Part shown: positions 26,656 to 35,339 of the stretch, in pieces
Layout: the number at the start of each line of letters is the position of its first letter
Position numbering within the stretch: the first letter of the stretch is position 1
Origin: Pleionea litopenaei
Lineage (GTDB): Bacteria; Pseudomonadota; Gammaproteobacteria; Enterobacterales; Kangiellaceae
Reading direction: 5' to 3'
Assembly (NCBI RefSeq): GCF_031198435.1
Contig: NZ_CP133548.1
Location: 124,001 to 188,000 of the forward strand
Length of the DNA stretch: 64,000 bases
The notes under the pieces: model-generated
The model's database searches: none
Seen by the model: only the letters and a program-made list of their open reading frames with translations
Told to the model about the DNA's origin: nothing
Program-made: the position numbers and the translations under genes

Positions 26656-27546
26656 ATGCTGACTGGAAGCATAGTAGCCATTGTAACCCCATTTACCGAA
26701 AGTGGCGCGGTCGACTTTGACGCCTTTCGCAAATTGGTTGGTTGGCATCGCCAGTCTGGAACTGATGGTATTGTCGTTGCTGGCACAACGGGAGAGTCAG
26801 CGAGTCTTACGGTTGAAGAAATCGAATCGTTAGTTACCGCAGCGGCTGAAGAAGCCCAGAGCAGCATGGCGATTATTGTGGGTAATGGCGGCATTGATAC
26901 CGCTAAAACGGTTGCTCTGACTGAAAGATTAAATGCACTTCCTCTCGATGGCTTTTTGACCGTTACCCCGTATTATGTAAAGCCAAGCCAGCAGGGGATG
27001 ATTGCTCATTACCAAGCCGTTGCTGCGGCGGCTAAGTACCCAGTGTATTTGTATAATGTTCCTGGAAGGACCGCAGTCGATCTGAGTAATCGATCGGTGG
27101 CTGAATTGGCGAAACATCCGAATATTTCAGGGATCAAAGATGCGACCGGCGATTTAGAGCGATTCAAGGAACTTTTGAGTCTAGTTGATGGTCAATTCAG
27201 TTTACTAAGTGGCGATGACGCAACGGCCCATGATTTTATAAAAATGGGTGGACATGGTGTAATATCCGTAACATCAAATATTGTGCCCGAATTGATGGCT
27301 GAGCGATGTCGCGCTGTGAATGCTGGCGATACAGAACACGCAGATAAGATCGAAACTCAGATTGCCCCGTTGCACCAAGATTTATTTATTGAAGCCAATC
27401 CGGTCCCGGTAAAGTGGGCATTGGCTAGAATGACAAAAATAGGATCAACATTGAGGTTGCCCTTAACTGAGCTAACCGTGAGCTCGCAACCCCTTGAAAC
27501 GTCTATGCGTCAGCTGGGTCTGATTGCTGCAGGAGACAACGAATGA
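26656..27546 (+). CDS. dapA: 4-hydroxy-tetrahydrodipicolinate synthase DapA
   Basis: A 296-residue enzyme that condenses pyruvate with aspartate semialdehyde, the first committed step of lysine and diaminopimelate synthesis. Key residues are visible: Thr44-Thr45 in AGTTGES, Tyr107, Tyr133 in YLYNVPGR and the Schiff-base Lys161 in SGIKDATGD. Length is normal. The stop overlaps the start of bamC by four bases (ATGA), as expected for this conserved pair. It links functionally with the fused aspartokinase/DAP decarboxylase gene 5 kb downstream. Confidence 0.96.
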   Translation: MLTGSIVAIVTPFTESGAVDFDAFRKLVGWHRQSGTDGIVVAGTTGESASLTVEEIESLVTAAAEEAQSSMAIIVGNGGIDTAKTVALTERLNALPLDGFLTVTPYYVKPSQQGMIAHYQAVAAAAKYPVYLYNVPGRTAVDLSNRSVAELAKHPNISGIKDATGDLERFKELLSLVDGQFSLLSGDDATAHDFIKMGGHGVISVTSNIVPELMAERCRAVNAGDTEHADKIETQIAPLHQDLFIEANPVPVKWALARMTKIGSTLRLPLTELTVSSQPLETSMRQLGLIAAGDNE

Positions 27547-28616
27547 AATATTTAACAATCATCGCACTTTCCTCGAGTGCATTTCTATCGGGATGTAGCT
27601 GGTTGTATAGTGAAAATGGCCTGGTTCATGACTCAACAAACGATTATAAAAAAGCAAAGCAAACGCAACCGTTAAAAGTGCCGGAAGGCTACAGCACCGA
27701 TAAAATTCAAAATCAGTACGTCGTTCCTAACGTCGCTTCTGGCGTTAGACAAGTAGAGACGCCAGAATTACCTCCGTTGCAGATTTTGTCAGTAGGCCAA
27801 GGAATGCGCTTAAATCGCAGTTCTGCGGTTCCTAGTATTTTTTGGATGACTAACTTTGCTCATGCAGAAAAATCTTTGCAAGAATTTCTTGAGCACAAAG
27901 AATTGAGTTATCAATCGTCTGAGCGGTCGGCGACCACTGATTGGCAGGTTCAAGATAATGAAGCTTGGTGGCGGTCTGTGTTTGGCACTGACTTGCCAAG
28001 GTTTGTGCGAAGTCAGTATCGAGTGTCTTTTGCCTCTGGTGAGCAGCCAGGAGAAGTCGCGGTTCTTGTCGAAGAGATCGCATTACAAAAGCAACCTTAC
28101 GATGAAGATAAATGGCAAACATTGACGCCTACGGATCGTGGAGCGCGCGCGTTTCTCAATGAGTTTATTGGGTATATTGATTATCTAGAACGGCTAGATA
28201 ATGCAAGGAAATTACAGCAACTCAATCAAGGGTTTACGGTAACGCTTGGTCGCAATAGCGATAGTAATGCCGCTTTGGTCGCAGACACTAAATTTGATAT
28301 TGCATGGCTGAAGGTGCCTGAAGTATTAGCGCCTTTTGGTTTTACATTGAATGATAAAGACGTAAGCCGTGCTACTTACTTTTTCGAATTTGAAGCTAAT
28401 GAACCCGGTTTTTTTGCGTCGCTCGTGGGCGATGATGAGGGCGTTGTTCTTCAGTTACCCAAAGGACCTTATCAAGTTGTGGTGCAGAAACAAGCGCCAG
28501 TGACAATTTCCTTTATTAACCCTGATGGTGAACCCTTGTCTGACGGAGTCATGGCGCAAATTTTTCCGCATTTAGCGGAAGCCTTTGGTCGTCAAACTAG
28601 AACAAAGCGACGCTAA
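27543..28616 (+). CDS. bamC: Outer-membrane assembly lipoprotein BamC
   Basis: A 357-residue lipoprotein of the BAM complex. The signal peptide ends in the lipobox FLSGC, Cys19. The following unstructured segment contains the LKVPEGY motif that in E. coli BamC contacts BamD (PLKVPEGYSTDK here). Two helix-grip domains follow. It is encoded directly after dapA with a four-base overlap, as in most gammaproteobacteria. In E. coli and Pseudomonas purC lies close downstream, but here an MBL hydrolase and then a different region follow. Confidence 0.9.
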   Translation: MKYLTIIALSSSAFLSGCSWLYSENGLVHDSTNDYKKAKQTQPLKVPEGYSTDKIQNQYVVPNVASGVRQVETPELPPLQILSVGQGMRLNRSSAVPSIFWMTNFAHAEKSLQEFLEHKELSYQSSERSATTDWQVQDNEAWWRSVFGTDLPRFVRSQYRVSFASGEQPGEVAVLVEEIALQKQPYDEDKWQTLTPTDRGARAFLNEFIGYIDYLERLDNARKLQQLNQGFTVTLGRNSDSNAALVADTKFDIAWLKVPEVLAPFGFTLNDKDVSRATYFFEFEANEPGFFASLVGDDEGVVLQLPKGPYQVVVQKQAPVTISFINPDGEPLSDGVMAQIFPHLAEAFGRQTRTKRR

Positions 28617-28632
28617 TTCAGTAGGGTAACGG

Positions 28633-29388
28633 GTGTTTAGATGTTCGTCCTTGGGCTCGGGTAGTAAAGGCAATGCTACCCTGGTTCAGTCTTCAGATAC
28701 TTGTCTTTTGGTCGACTGTGGTTTTGGGTTAAAAGATACTCAAAAACGGCTCGAGACAAAAGGCATTACCCCAGATCAAATTGACGCAATTTTAGTGACT
28801 CATGAGCACGGTGATCACAGTTCGGGCGTAGCGCGATTGTCTCGACGCTTTGGCATTCCCGTTTGGTTAACGCGTGGCACTGCATTGCATCGACATTGTG
28901 AAAAAATCGAAGATGCAAGAATTTTAACCGCTGAGTCACCATTGAATATTGGCTCAATTCAGGTATTCCCATTTACCGTACCTCACGATGCTCGCGAGCC
29001 AGTGCAGTTTTTGTTTTCTCATCAGCAGCGTCACCTAGGTTTGGTTACTGATACTGGGCATTTTACTCAACATATGCTCGAAGTATTGTCTCCGTCGACC
29101 ACCTTAATGTTGGAGTTTAATCATTGCCGAGAGCGGTTAAGGAATAGTAGCTATCCGTACAGCCTTCAACAAAGAGTAGGGGGCCAGCATGGGCATTTGT
29201 GTAATGATCAGTCATTAGATGTATTGCTCAGCGATGCGATTACAAATCTTGAAACCGTCGTGGCATTGCATTTAAGTGAAGAAAATAATTGTCCTGCTTT
29301 GGTTGACGAATTAGTCAAAAATATCGGGTTCACCAAGAATTTTTTGATAGCCAATCAAGCTGAAGGCTGCGATTGGGTAGATGTTTAA
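28633..29388 (+). CDS. Metallo-beta-lactamase-fold hydrolase (YycJ/WalJ-like)
   Basis: A 251-residue hydrolase. The N-terminal SSLGSGSKGNATLV and the metal site THEHGDHSSGV (HxHxDH) place it in the YycJ/WalJ branch of MBL-fold proteins, thought to be nucleases. A further ligand motif is GLVTDTGH, then LEFNHC. The start is GTG at 28633 with GTAGGG upstream. It is 16 bases after bamC and closes the operon, ending at a strong terminator. The same dapA-bamC-MBL order occurs in Pseudomonas aeruginosa (PA1010-PA1012). Confidence 0.87.
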   Translation: MFRCSSLGSGSKGNATLVQSSDTCLLVDCGFGLKDTQKRLETKGITPDQIDAILVTHEHGDHSSGVARLSRRFGIPVWLTRGTALHRHCEKIEDARILTAESPLNIGSIQVFPFTVPHDAREPVQFLFSHQQRHLGLVTDTGHFTQHMLEVLSPSTTLMLEFNHCRERLRNSSYPYSLQQRVGGQHGHLCNDQSLDVLLSDAITNLETVVALHLSEENNCPALVDELVKNIGFTKNFLIANQAEGCDWVDV

Positions 29389-29457
29389 TCTTGTGGATCG
29401 GTTAAAAAGTTAAATCGCCTTAAACCTAGAATTGAGTATTTATCCGTTTAACTTCAA

Positions 29458-29486
29458 AAAAAAGAGCGCTGTAAGCGCTCTTTTTT
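29458..29486. terminator. Bidirectional intrinsic terminator after the MBL hydrolase
   Basis: A 13-base perfect stem, AAAAAAGAGCGCT (29458-29470) and AGCGCTCTTTTTT (29474-29486), with a GTA loop. It serves both the MBL gene and the convergent TonB-fusion gene. Confidence 0.92.
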
Positions 29487-29546
29487 GTCTTCATGACTTT
29501 GACATCTTAAGTACAGTCTTTTATCGATAGCCTTGTGTCGATGGCA

Positions 29547-30740
29547 TTACAACTCAAAACTGACAGGAACCTCGAAGGTAAAGGTTTCGACTTTGAGCTC
29601 CTTTGGTACGTTCGGGAAAGGCGCTGTGCGTCGAATCATTTTAACGACGGCTTTATCAAGTTCTCGAGATCCAGTGCGCTCTTCTAGGCGAATGTCTTCA
29701 ACTTCACCGGCTGCATTAATTGTCACAACCGCAAGTGCGTCACCTTCGTCACCATCTTTATAGGCTTTTCTTGGGTACTCTAGATTGGCTCGAACCGCAT
29801 CAATCAGATCTCGCGTGTAAGAACCGCGAATCAAATCTTCGTCGATGAAGTCTTCTTCAACGGGTTGAGGTTTTGGCTTTGGCTTCTCTACAACTTCTTT
29901 AACTGGAATTTTTACCGGCTCAGGCGTGGTTTTTTTCGGTGGTTGTTTCGTTTCAGCCACTTGCTTTTTCGGCGGAGTGGTTTCTTTCTTTTCTGGCTCG
30001 GCTTTTTTAGTAACCTCTTTTTTCACTTCTGGTTTTGGCTGTGGCTTTGGTTGCTCCTTCACTGGAGGTGCGGTGGCTACTTGCTCGGTCGCTTCGAGTT
30101 TAAATCGCCCGGCCACTGGTGTCATCGCATTAAACTCAGCGATTAAGGTTTGCTCTTCACTGTCGCTGAGTGAGCCCGTGATACCATCTTTAAACGACTT
30201 TGATGGCGGTACTGATCCGGTCCAAGCGTTAATGATGAGGTTGATGAATGCTGGATTTTCAATCGTTTCGAACAACACATCGTTCAGAAAGATCAAGGTA
30301 CCTTTGCCGGGAATAAAGTCGATTTTTATCTCATCACCGACGATAAAGTTTTCTTTAAAAATTCGCGAGAAGGTCACTATCTCTGGCGTCATCGGTTGCC
30401 ATACTTCACGAGGGTTGTTCAAAGCGATACGCTCTTTGAAGTGACGACTAACTTTTCGGTATGAATAGTTATCAGCCAAGTAGCGTACCGTTAGTCGCTT
30501 TGGTGTATTGAATTCTTTTATTAGTTCGATGGAGTCTAAACCAACAGGGGCATACAGGATGCCGATATAAATCTCTGTTCGGAATTCTGTAGCTTTACCT
30601 ATACCTTTAAGCTCGAGCTGGCTCCCATCTTGCAGCGATACGGTTTGTGCGGACTGAGCGGAAAAGCTCATGAGTGCCAAACAGACCGTAAGTGCGGTGC
30701 TGAGCAATTGATTTGAGGTAATAAGACTTTGTTTGAACAC
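29547..30740 (-). CDS. Chalcone-isomerase-like domain fused to a TonB C-terminal domain
   Basis: A 397-residue exported protein with an unusual architecture. A signal peptide (STALTVCLALMSFSAQSA) is followed by a chalcone-isomerase-like domain at about 31-205 (QLELKGIGKATEFRTEIYIG, VRYLADNYSYRKVSRHFKE, KSFKDGITGSLS). A Pro/Lys/Glu-rich linker occupies about 224-300 and a TonB C-terminal domain 305-397 (LEYPRKAYKDGDEGDALAVV, then TAPFPNVPKEL). Classical TonB keeps its N-terminal helix in the membrane to meet ExbB. Here a cleavage site after SAQSA would release the protein. The GTG start has GGGGGA just upstream, and a perfect TATAAT lies at 30770-30765 on the minus strand. A stand-alone relative of the first domain is at 35340-35966. 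Confidence 0.8.
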   Translation of the reverse strand: MFKQSLITSNQLLSTALTVCLALMSFSAQSAQTVSLQDGSQLELKGIGKATEFRTEIYIGILYAPVGLDSIELIKEFNTPKRLTVRYLADNYSYRKVSRHFKERIALNNPREVWQPMTPEIVTFSRIFKENFIVGDEIKIDFIPGKGTLIFLNDVLFETIENPAFINLIINAWTGSVPPSKSFKDGITGSLSDSEEQTLIAEFNAMTPVAGRFKLEATEQVATAPPVKEQPKPQPKPEVKKEVTKKAEPEKKETTPPKKQVAETKQPPKKTTPEPVKIPVKEVVEKPKPKPQPVEEDFIDEDLIRGSYTRDLIDAVRANLEYPRKAYKDGDEGDALAVVTINAAGEVEDIRLEERTGSRELDKAVVKMIRRTAPFPNVPKELKVETFTFEVPVSFEL

Positions 30741-30989
30741 GCAATCCCCCTAGTGCAACCTATAATTATATCTTTATGTACAACTCACTAAGAGCTATGT
30801 TTTGTCTTCCTGATACATTGGTGGCTTCCGTGCTCGTCCACTCTTATGTTTTGTAACTCGGATACTCTGATGACGACCTAATTGACCAGCCGTGAAAACC
30901 GGACAAACCTATGTACATATAACCAAAAAGTTTTTGTTTTCTCAAGAGAAAATAACAAAATAGACGCAAAGCAGCATAAAATTTTACTT

Positions 30990-32351
30990 ATGAACTATTA
31001 CAGTACTCGAAATACCTCATTAAAGCTCTCTTTTTCGGATGCCGTCCTGCAAGGATTAGCACCAGACGGAGGACTACTGGTACCTGAGCAGCTCCCTACT
31101 TTGTCTGCAAACTGGCCATCTGACTGTGAATATATAGATCTGGCGACGCGAATTTTCCAGCCATTTATGCAGTCTGACTTTTCCGAAGTGTCAATTCGCT
31201 CATTGGTTGAGCAAGCTTATCAATCGTTCAATATTGCCGATGTGGTTAAGCTGGTTGATATCAATGAGTATAGAATACTTGAATTATTTCATGGACCAAC
31301 GCTCGCCTTCAAAGATATTGCATTGCAGTTTTTAGGGCGGGTTCTTGGTGAATTATTAGATCATCGTGGTCAACAACTGGTTGTATTAGGAGCAACCTCC
31401 GGAGACACTGGGGGAGCGGCGATCAATGCGCTTAGTGGCGTTGAGCAGTGCAAAGTCTTTATGCTTTATCCTCGAGGTCGAGTTTCAACGTTGCAAGAAG
31501 CACAAATGACTCGTTCAATTGGCGATAATATTTTTCCTATGGAGCTAGCGGGGAGTTTCGATGACGCCCAAGACATTGTAAAGAGTTTGTTTGCTGACCA
31601 GTCTTTTCGCTCTCGCATGTCATTGACGGCGGTTAATTCCATAAACTGGTGCCGTGTTATGGCGCAAATGACTTACTATGCTTATGCTTGCCTTAAAAGT
31701 GGGTCGCAACCCGTATCATTTTCGGTCCCGACTGGAAACTTTGGTGATGTACTGGCCGGATTTTATGCTAAAAAAATGGGTTTCGCGGTAGGTAAGTTAA
31801 TCGTAGCGTGCAATGAAAATGACTTAATCGCTCGTTTTGCTGAAACGGGTATTTATCAACCTCAGCAATCCCATTTAACCTTGAGTCCGGCGATGGATAT
31901 TCAGCTGGCATCAAATTTTGAGCGTTTACTTTTTGAGCTCAGCGGCCGCGATTCTTCGTACATTGCGGCAAAAATGCAACAGCTTAATCAACAGGGGCAT
32001 TTTTCGGTTGAACCGGATATATTAGAGCAGTTTAATCAGCTCTTCGAGGTTTACTCGGTCAGTGATCAGCAAACGGCTGCGACGATGCGAGAGATGGCTG
32101 ATTTAGGTTACGTTGTCGATCCGCATACGGCGGTTGGAATATACGCTCGTTCACAGTCGTCAGAAACCAATGTTATTTGTTTGTCTACCGCTCATCCACT
32201 AAAATTTGCAGAACTAGTCGAAGAGGTGACCGGGCAGCTTCAAACATTTACTCCGGAGTTAAAAGCCATCATTCAGTCTTCGCCGAAAAAATTTGCGACC
32301 ACGAATGATCGCAGTCAAGTAATGCAGTTTATAACCGAAAGGTGTCAATAA
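30990..32351 (+). CDS. thrC: Threonine synthase ThrC
   Basis: A 453-residue PLP enzyme converting O-phosphohomoserine to threonine. The ATG at 30990 gives the family N-terminus MNYYSTRNTSLKLSFSDAVL; the open frame continues upstream to a TTG at 30882 but that part is not conserved. Lys108 in HGPTLAFKDIALQF is the PLP Lys, and GATSGDTGGAAI is the phosphate-binding loop. The stop overlaps the next start (TAATG). No thrA or thrB is in the window, and I see no attenuator leader in the 250 bases upstream. Confidence 0.93.
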   Translation: MNYYSTRNTSLKLSFSDAVLQGLAPDGGLLVPEQLPTLSANWPSDCEYIDLATRIFQPFMQSDFSEVSIRSLVEQAYQSFNIADVVKLVDINEYRILELFHGPTLAFKDIALQFLGRVLGELLDHRGQQLVVLGATSGDTGGAAINALSGVEQCKVFMLYPRGRVSTLQEAQMTRSIGDNIFPMELAGSFDDAQDIVKSLFADQSFRSRMSLTAVNSINWCRVMAQMTYYAYACLKSGSQPVSFSVPTGNFGDVLAGFYAKKMGFAVGKLIVACNENDLIARFAETGIYQPQQSHLTLSPAMDIQLASNFERLLFELSGRDSSYIAAKMQQLNQQGHFSVEPDILEQFNQLFEVYSVSDQQTAATMREMADLGYVVDPHTAVGIYARSQSSETNVICLSTAHPLKFAELVEEVTGQLQTFTPELKAIIQSSPKKFATTNDRSQVMQFITERCQ

Positions 32352-34963
32352 TGACTTCAAATGGAAACTGGGTTGTCGCAAAGTTTGGCGGAACCAGTGT
32401 TAGTTCAATTTTATCGCTTGAAAACCTTGCCACCATCGTGCAACGGCATCATCAGGCTAATAAAAAAGTGATGGTAGTGGTTTCTGCATTGAGTGGTGTC
32501 TCAAACAAGCTTGAGCAGATCACTCAATCTCCAGAAGCTGTTAATATTGAACAGCTATGTCATGAGGTGATTGAGCAACATAATAAATTGGTAAAAGAAT
32601 TGGCTTTACCGGTTAGTATCAATCAAATCGTTGAAGAAAAAATTATTTCTTTGAAAGATCTTCACCAAAAGCTTTTGGTTGAAAAGTTATCCAGTTTCTT
32701 TGCGACTCAAGCGCAAGTGATGGCGATGGGAGAGCAGTTTAGCTCAGTGATTATTCAAGCGTGGTTAGAACAACGTCTCGCTCTGAATGTCGCCTTAATT
32801 GATGCTCGTGAGTGGCTCGTTTCTGAGCAACAAGATCAACGTTCTGTTGCTGATCGTTATTTAAATGCAGAGTGTCATATTGAAGCATCTGAACAATCTG
32901 CCAAAGCGTTAGTTAAGCATGGCGACGTGTTAGTAACACAAGGGTTTATTGCATCCAATCACTGCGGTGAGACGGTCGTATTGGGTCGTGGAGGCTCGGA
33001 TACATCCGCTGCGTATTTTGCGGCAATGCTTTCTGCCGATCGTCTAGAGATTTGGACCGATGTGCCTGGTATGTTTTCAGGAAACCCAAGAGTACTACCA
33101 GAAGCGCGCCAGCTGACGCAATTAGACTATCGAGAAGCGCAAGAAATTGCCTCGACGGGAGCAAAGGTTTTGCACCCACGTTGTTTACGCCCGGCCAGAA
33201 ATGCCGGGATTCCAGTATTTGTCGGTTCCGCTTTTGACATCGATAAAGGCGGCTCTTTGATTTGCAATATGTTGCAAGCTGAACCGCAAGTTAAAGCAAT
33301 TTCAGTGCGCGAAGGAGTGTTGCTGATTGCTATGGAAACTTCCGATATGTGGCAACGTCCAGGGTTCTTGGCCGATGCATTTAATGTATTTGCTAAACAT
33401 GGTTTGTCCATTGATCAAGTATCAACTTCTGAAACCAATGTCACGGTAACCTTAGACAACTTAACTCAAGGAATTTCGCAAGAGCGAATTGCCAGTTTAG
33501 CGGCTGAACTCGGCGCTATTTGTCGTGTTACCGTTCTCGAAAATTGTTCCGCAGTGAGCATTGTTGGGCGCTCTATTCGAATGTTGCTTAGTCAGCTCAG
33601 TCAAGCGTTCGAGGCTTTTAAAAATCGTTCTGTGCATATGCTGACTCAGGCTGCCAATAATTTAAACTTTACATTTGTTATCGATCAAAATGAAGCGCCG
33701 CAGTTGGTGAAACAATTGCACGATAACTTGATTTCATCACGCCGAGAGAGCCAGCAATTGGGCGTGACTTGGGCTGAGCTGTTCGGTCAACATGATAGTG
33801 GTGAAGAAGAGTTTGCGCGTCGCAGCTGGTGGTTCGATAAAGTAGGAGCATTAGAGCAAATTGCGTCTGAGCATGGCCCTTGTTACGTTTATTCGATGCA
33901 AAAAGTGAATGAGCAATTAGACCGACTACTCAGTTTAAAGTCGATTGACCGGTTTTTTTATGCGATGAAAGCAAACAGTAACGCTGCGTTACTCAGTGCG
34001 GTAGAAGAAAAGCAACTGGGTTTTGAATGTGTGTCGATCGAAGAAGTTCGTCATATATTAAACCTGTTTCCAAGCATCAATCCACAACGAATTTTGTTCA
34101 CTCCCAACTTTGCACCTCGAGAAGAGTACGAAGAGGCTTTGCGTTTGGGTGTCAATTTAACGCTCGATAATTTGTATCCATTGCAGCAATGGGGAGAAAT
34201 TTTCGATCAGCAATCACTTATTCTTCGAATCGATACAGGGACTGGGCGTGGACATCATCAACATGTAAAGACCGCTGGTAATGAGGCCAAGTTCGGCATA
34301 CCGGTTAGCGATGTGTTAGGCGCGAAAGATTTGTTTGAGCAATATCAAATAAAGGTTGTTGGCCTACATTGCCATGTCGGCAGTGGCATATTGTCTTCAG
34401 AAAATTGGTTAGAAAATGGTCGCGTCTTGCAAGAACTTGCGCAGCATTTTCCAACCATAAAATTTCTTGATTTGGGTGGCGGCCTGGGTATTGTTGAAAA
34501 ACCTCAACAACAGGCGTTAGATCTTGCAGCGGTCGATGCTTCGTTAGTGAAATTGAAGGAGCGATTGGGTGGAATTGAGCTGTGGTTGGAGCCAGGAAGA
34601 TTTATCAGTGCCGAGAGCGGCGTGCTGCTCGCTCGGGTAACTCAGCTAAAGGGGAAATCTGGGGCTCGATATTTAGGGGTCGAAACTGGGATGAATTCAT
34701 TAATTCGCCCGGCGTTGTATGGTGCCTATCATCCGATAGTGAACTTAACCCGCCTTAAATCTCCAGCGGTAGAGCGTTACACCGTGGTCGGGCCGATTTG
34801 CGAAACGGGTGACAAATTAGGTCTCGAACGGTTGCTACCGGTGTCTCATGAGGGCGATGTTATGCTGATTGCGAATGCGGGTGCTTATGGTTTTGTTATG
34901 TCTTCTCAATACAATATGCGTAGCCCAGCTAAAGAAGTTGTGTTTGAGAATCTCGTTAAGTAA
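32351..34963 (+). CDS. Bifunctional aspartate kinase/diaminopimelate decarboxylase
   Basis: An 870-residue fusion of the first and last enzymes of lysine synthesis. The kinase half (about 1-460) starts with VVAKFGGTSVSS, has VVSALSGVSN, LGRGGSDTSAAYFAAML and WTDVPGMFSGNPRV, then ACT domains for feedback. The decarboxylase half has the PLP Lys near residue 540 (RFFYAMKANSNAAL), HCHVGSG, LDLGGGLGIVE and GPICETGDKLG. The ATG at 32351 overlaps the thrC stop and has AAAGG eight bases upstream; a GTG at 32342 is the alternative. Such fusions are known in Xanthomonas and some other gammaproteobacteria. Confidence 0.93.
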   Translation: MTSNGNWVVAKFGGTSVSSILSLENLATIVQRHHQANKKVMVVVSALSGVSNKLEQITQSPEAVNIEQLCHEVIEQHNKLVKELALPVSINQIVEEKIISLKDLHQKLLVEKLSSFFATQAQVMAMGEQFSSVIIQAWLEQRLALNVALIDAREWLVSEQQDQRSVADRYLNAECHIEASEQSAKALVKHGDVLVTQGFIASNHCGETVVLGRGGSDTSAAYFAAMLSADRLEIWTDVPGMFSGNPRVLPEARQLTQLDYREAQEIASTGAKVLHPRCLRPARNAGIPVFVGSAFDIDKGGSLICNMLQAEPQVKAISVREGVLLIAMETSDMWQRPGFLADAFNVFAKHGLSIDQVSTSETNVTVTLDNLTQGISQERIASLAAELGAICRVTVLENCSAVSIVGRSIRMLLSQLSQAFEAFKNRSVHMLTQAANNLNFTFVIDQNEAPQLVKQLHDNLISSRRESQQLGVTWAELFGQHDSGEEEFARRSWWFDKVGALEQIASEHGPCYVYSMQKVNEQLDRLLSLKSIDRFFYAMKANSNAALLSAVEEKQLGFECVSIEEVRHILNLFPSINPQRILFTPNFAPREEYEEALRLGVNLTLDNLYPLQQWGEIFDQQSLILRIDTGTGRGHHQHVKTAGNEAKFGIPVSDVLGAKDLFEQYQIKVVGLHCHVGSGILSSENWLENGRVLQELAQHFPTIKFLDLGGGLGIVEKPQQQALDLAAVDASLVKLKERLGGIELWLEPGRFISAESGVLLARVTQLKGKSGARYLGVETGMNSLIRPALYGAYHPIVNLTRLKSPAVERYTVVGPICETGDKLGLERLLPVSHEGDVMLIANAGAYGFVMSSQYNMRSPAKEVVFENLVK

Positions 34964-35339
34964 TATCTGTTATAAAAGTGTGACAACTAATCTAAATTGT
35001 TATAAATTGACAACGAATTCCGTGGTATAACCAGTGTTAATTCTGTTGCGATGCCGCGAAACAAAATAAATTCGCCCAGACATAGGTGGGTTGGGGAACA
35101 GATGGCTAGGTGCCCAAAAAGGAGTACCAGCCATGATTGTGTCTGAGGTTGTAAGTAAAAATATAAGGCTGTTAGAGCCAAGAAACTTCTTTATTAAAGT
35201 AAAAATAATCAAGCGGTTAATCACATATTCAGCTTTATGCTAGCTATACTGATGGTGTAAAGCATGAAAGTCTCAGGGAGTGGGCGAATCGGAAAGACGG
35301 AGCGAGACACATTCAATCTGTTGATGGGTAGGTAGTATT
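34964..35339. other. Intergenic region with an imperfect hairpin
   Basis: No gene is convincing in these 376 bases. ATGGCT at 35102-35107 pairs with AGCCAT at 35129-35134, and GGT/ACC and CC/GG continue the stem around a CAAAAA loop. A TATACT at 35245-35250 may be a -10 box for the next gene, with a poor -35. Confidence 0.4.

Noticed and set aside
29926-30444. Long plus-strand open frame opposite the TonB fusion gene
   Set aside because: It mirrors the Pro/Lys-rich linker and has Phe/Gly-rich composition typical of an antisense shadow.
35041-35180. Possible c-di-GMP or other riboswitch
   Set aside because: The conserved core of known riboswitch classes that I remember is not present; only a simple hairpin is supported.
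35000-35224. Open frame on the minus strand with proline-rich peptide
   Set aside because: No ribosome site, no recognisable domain, and it overlaps an RNA-like hairpin. Composition looks like chance.
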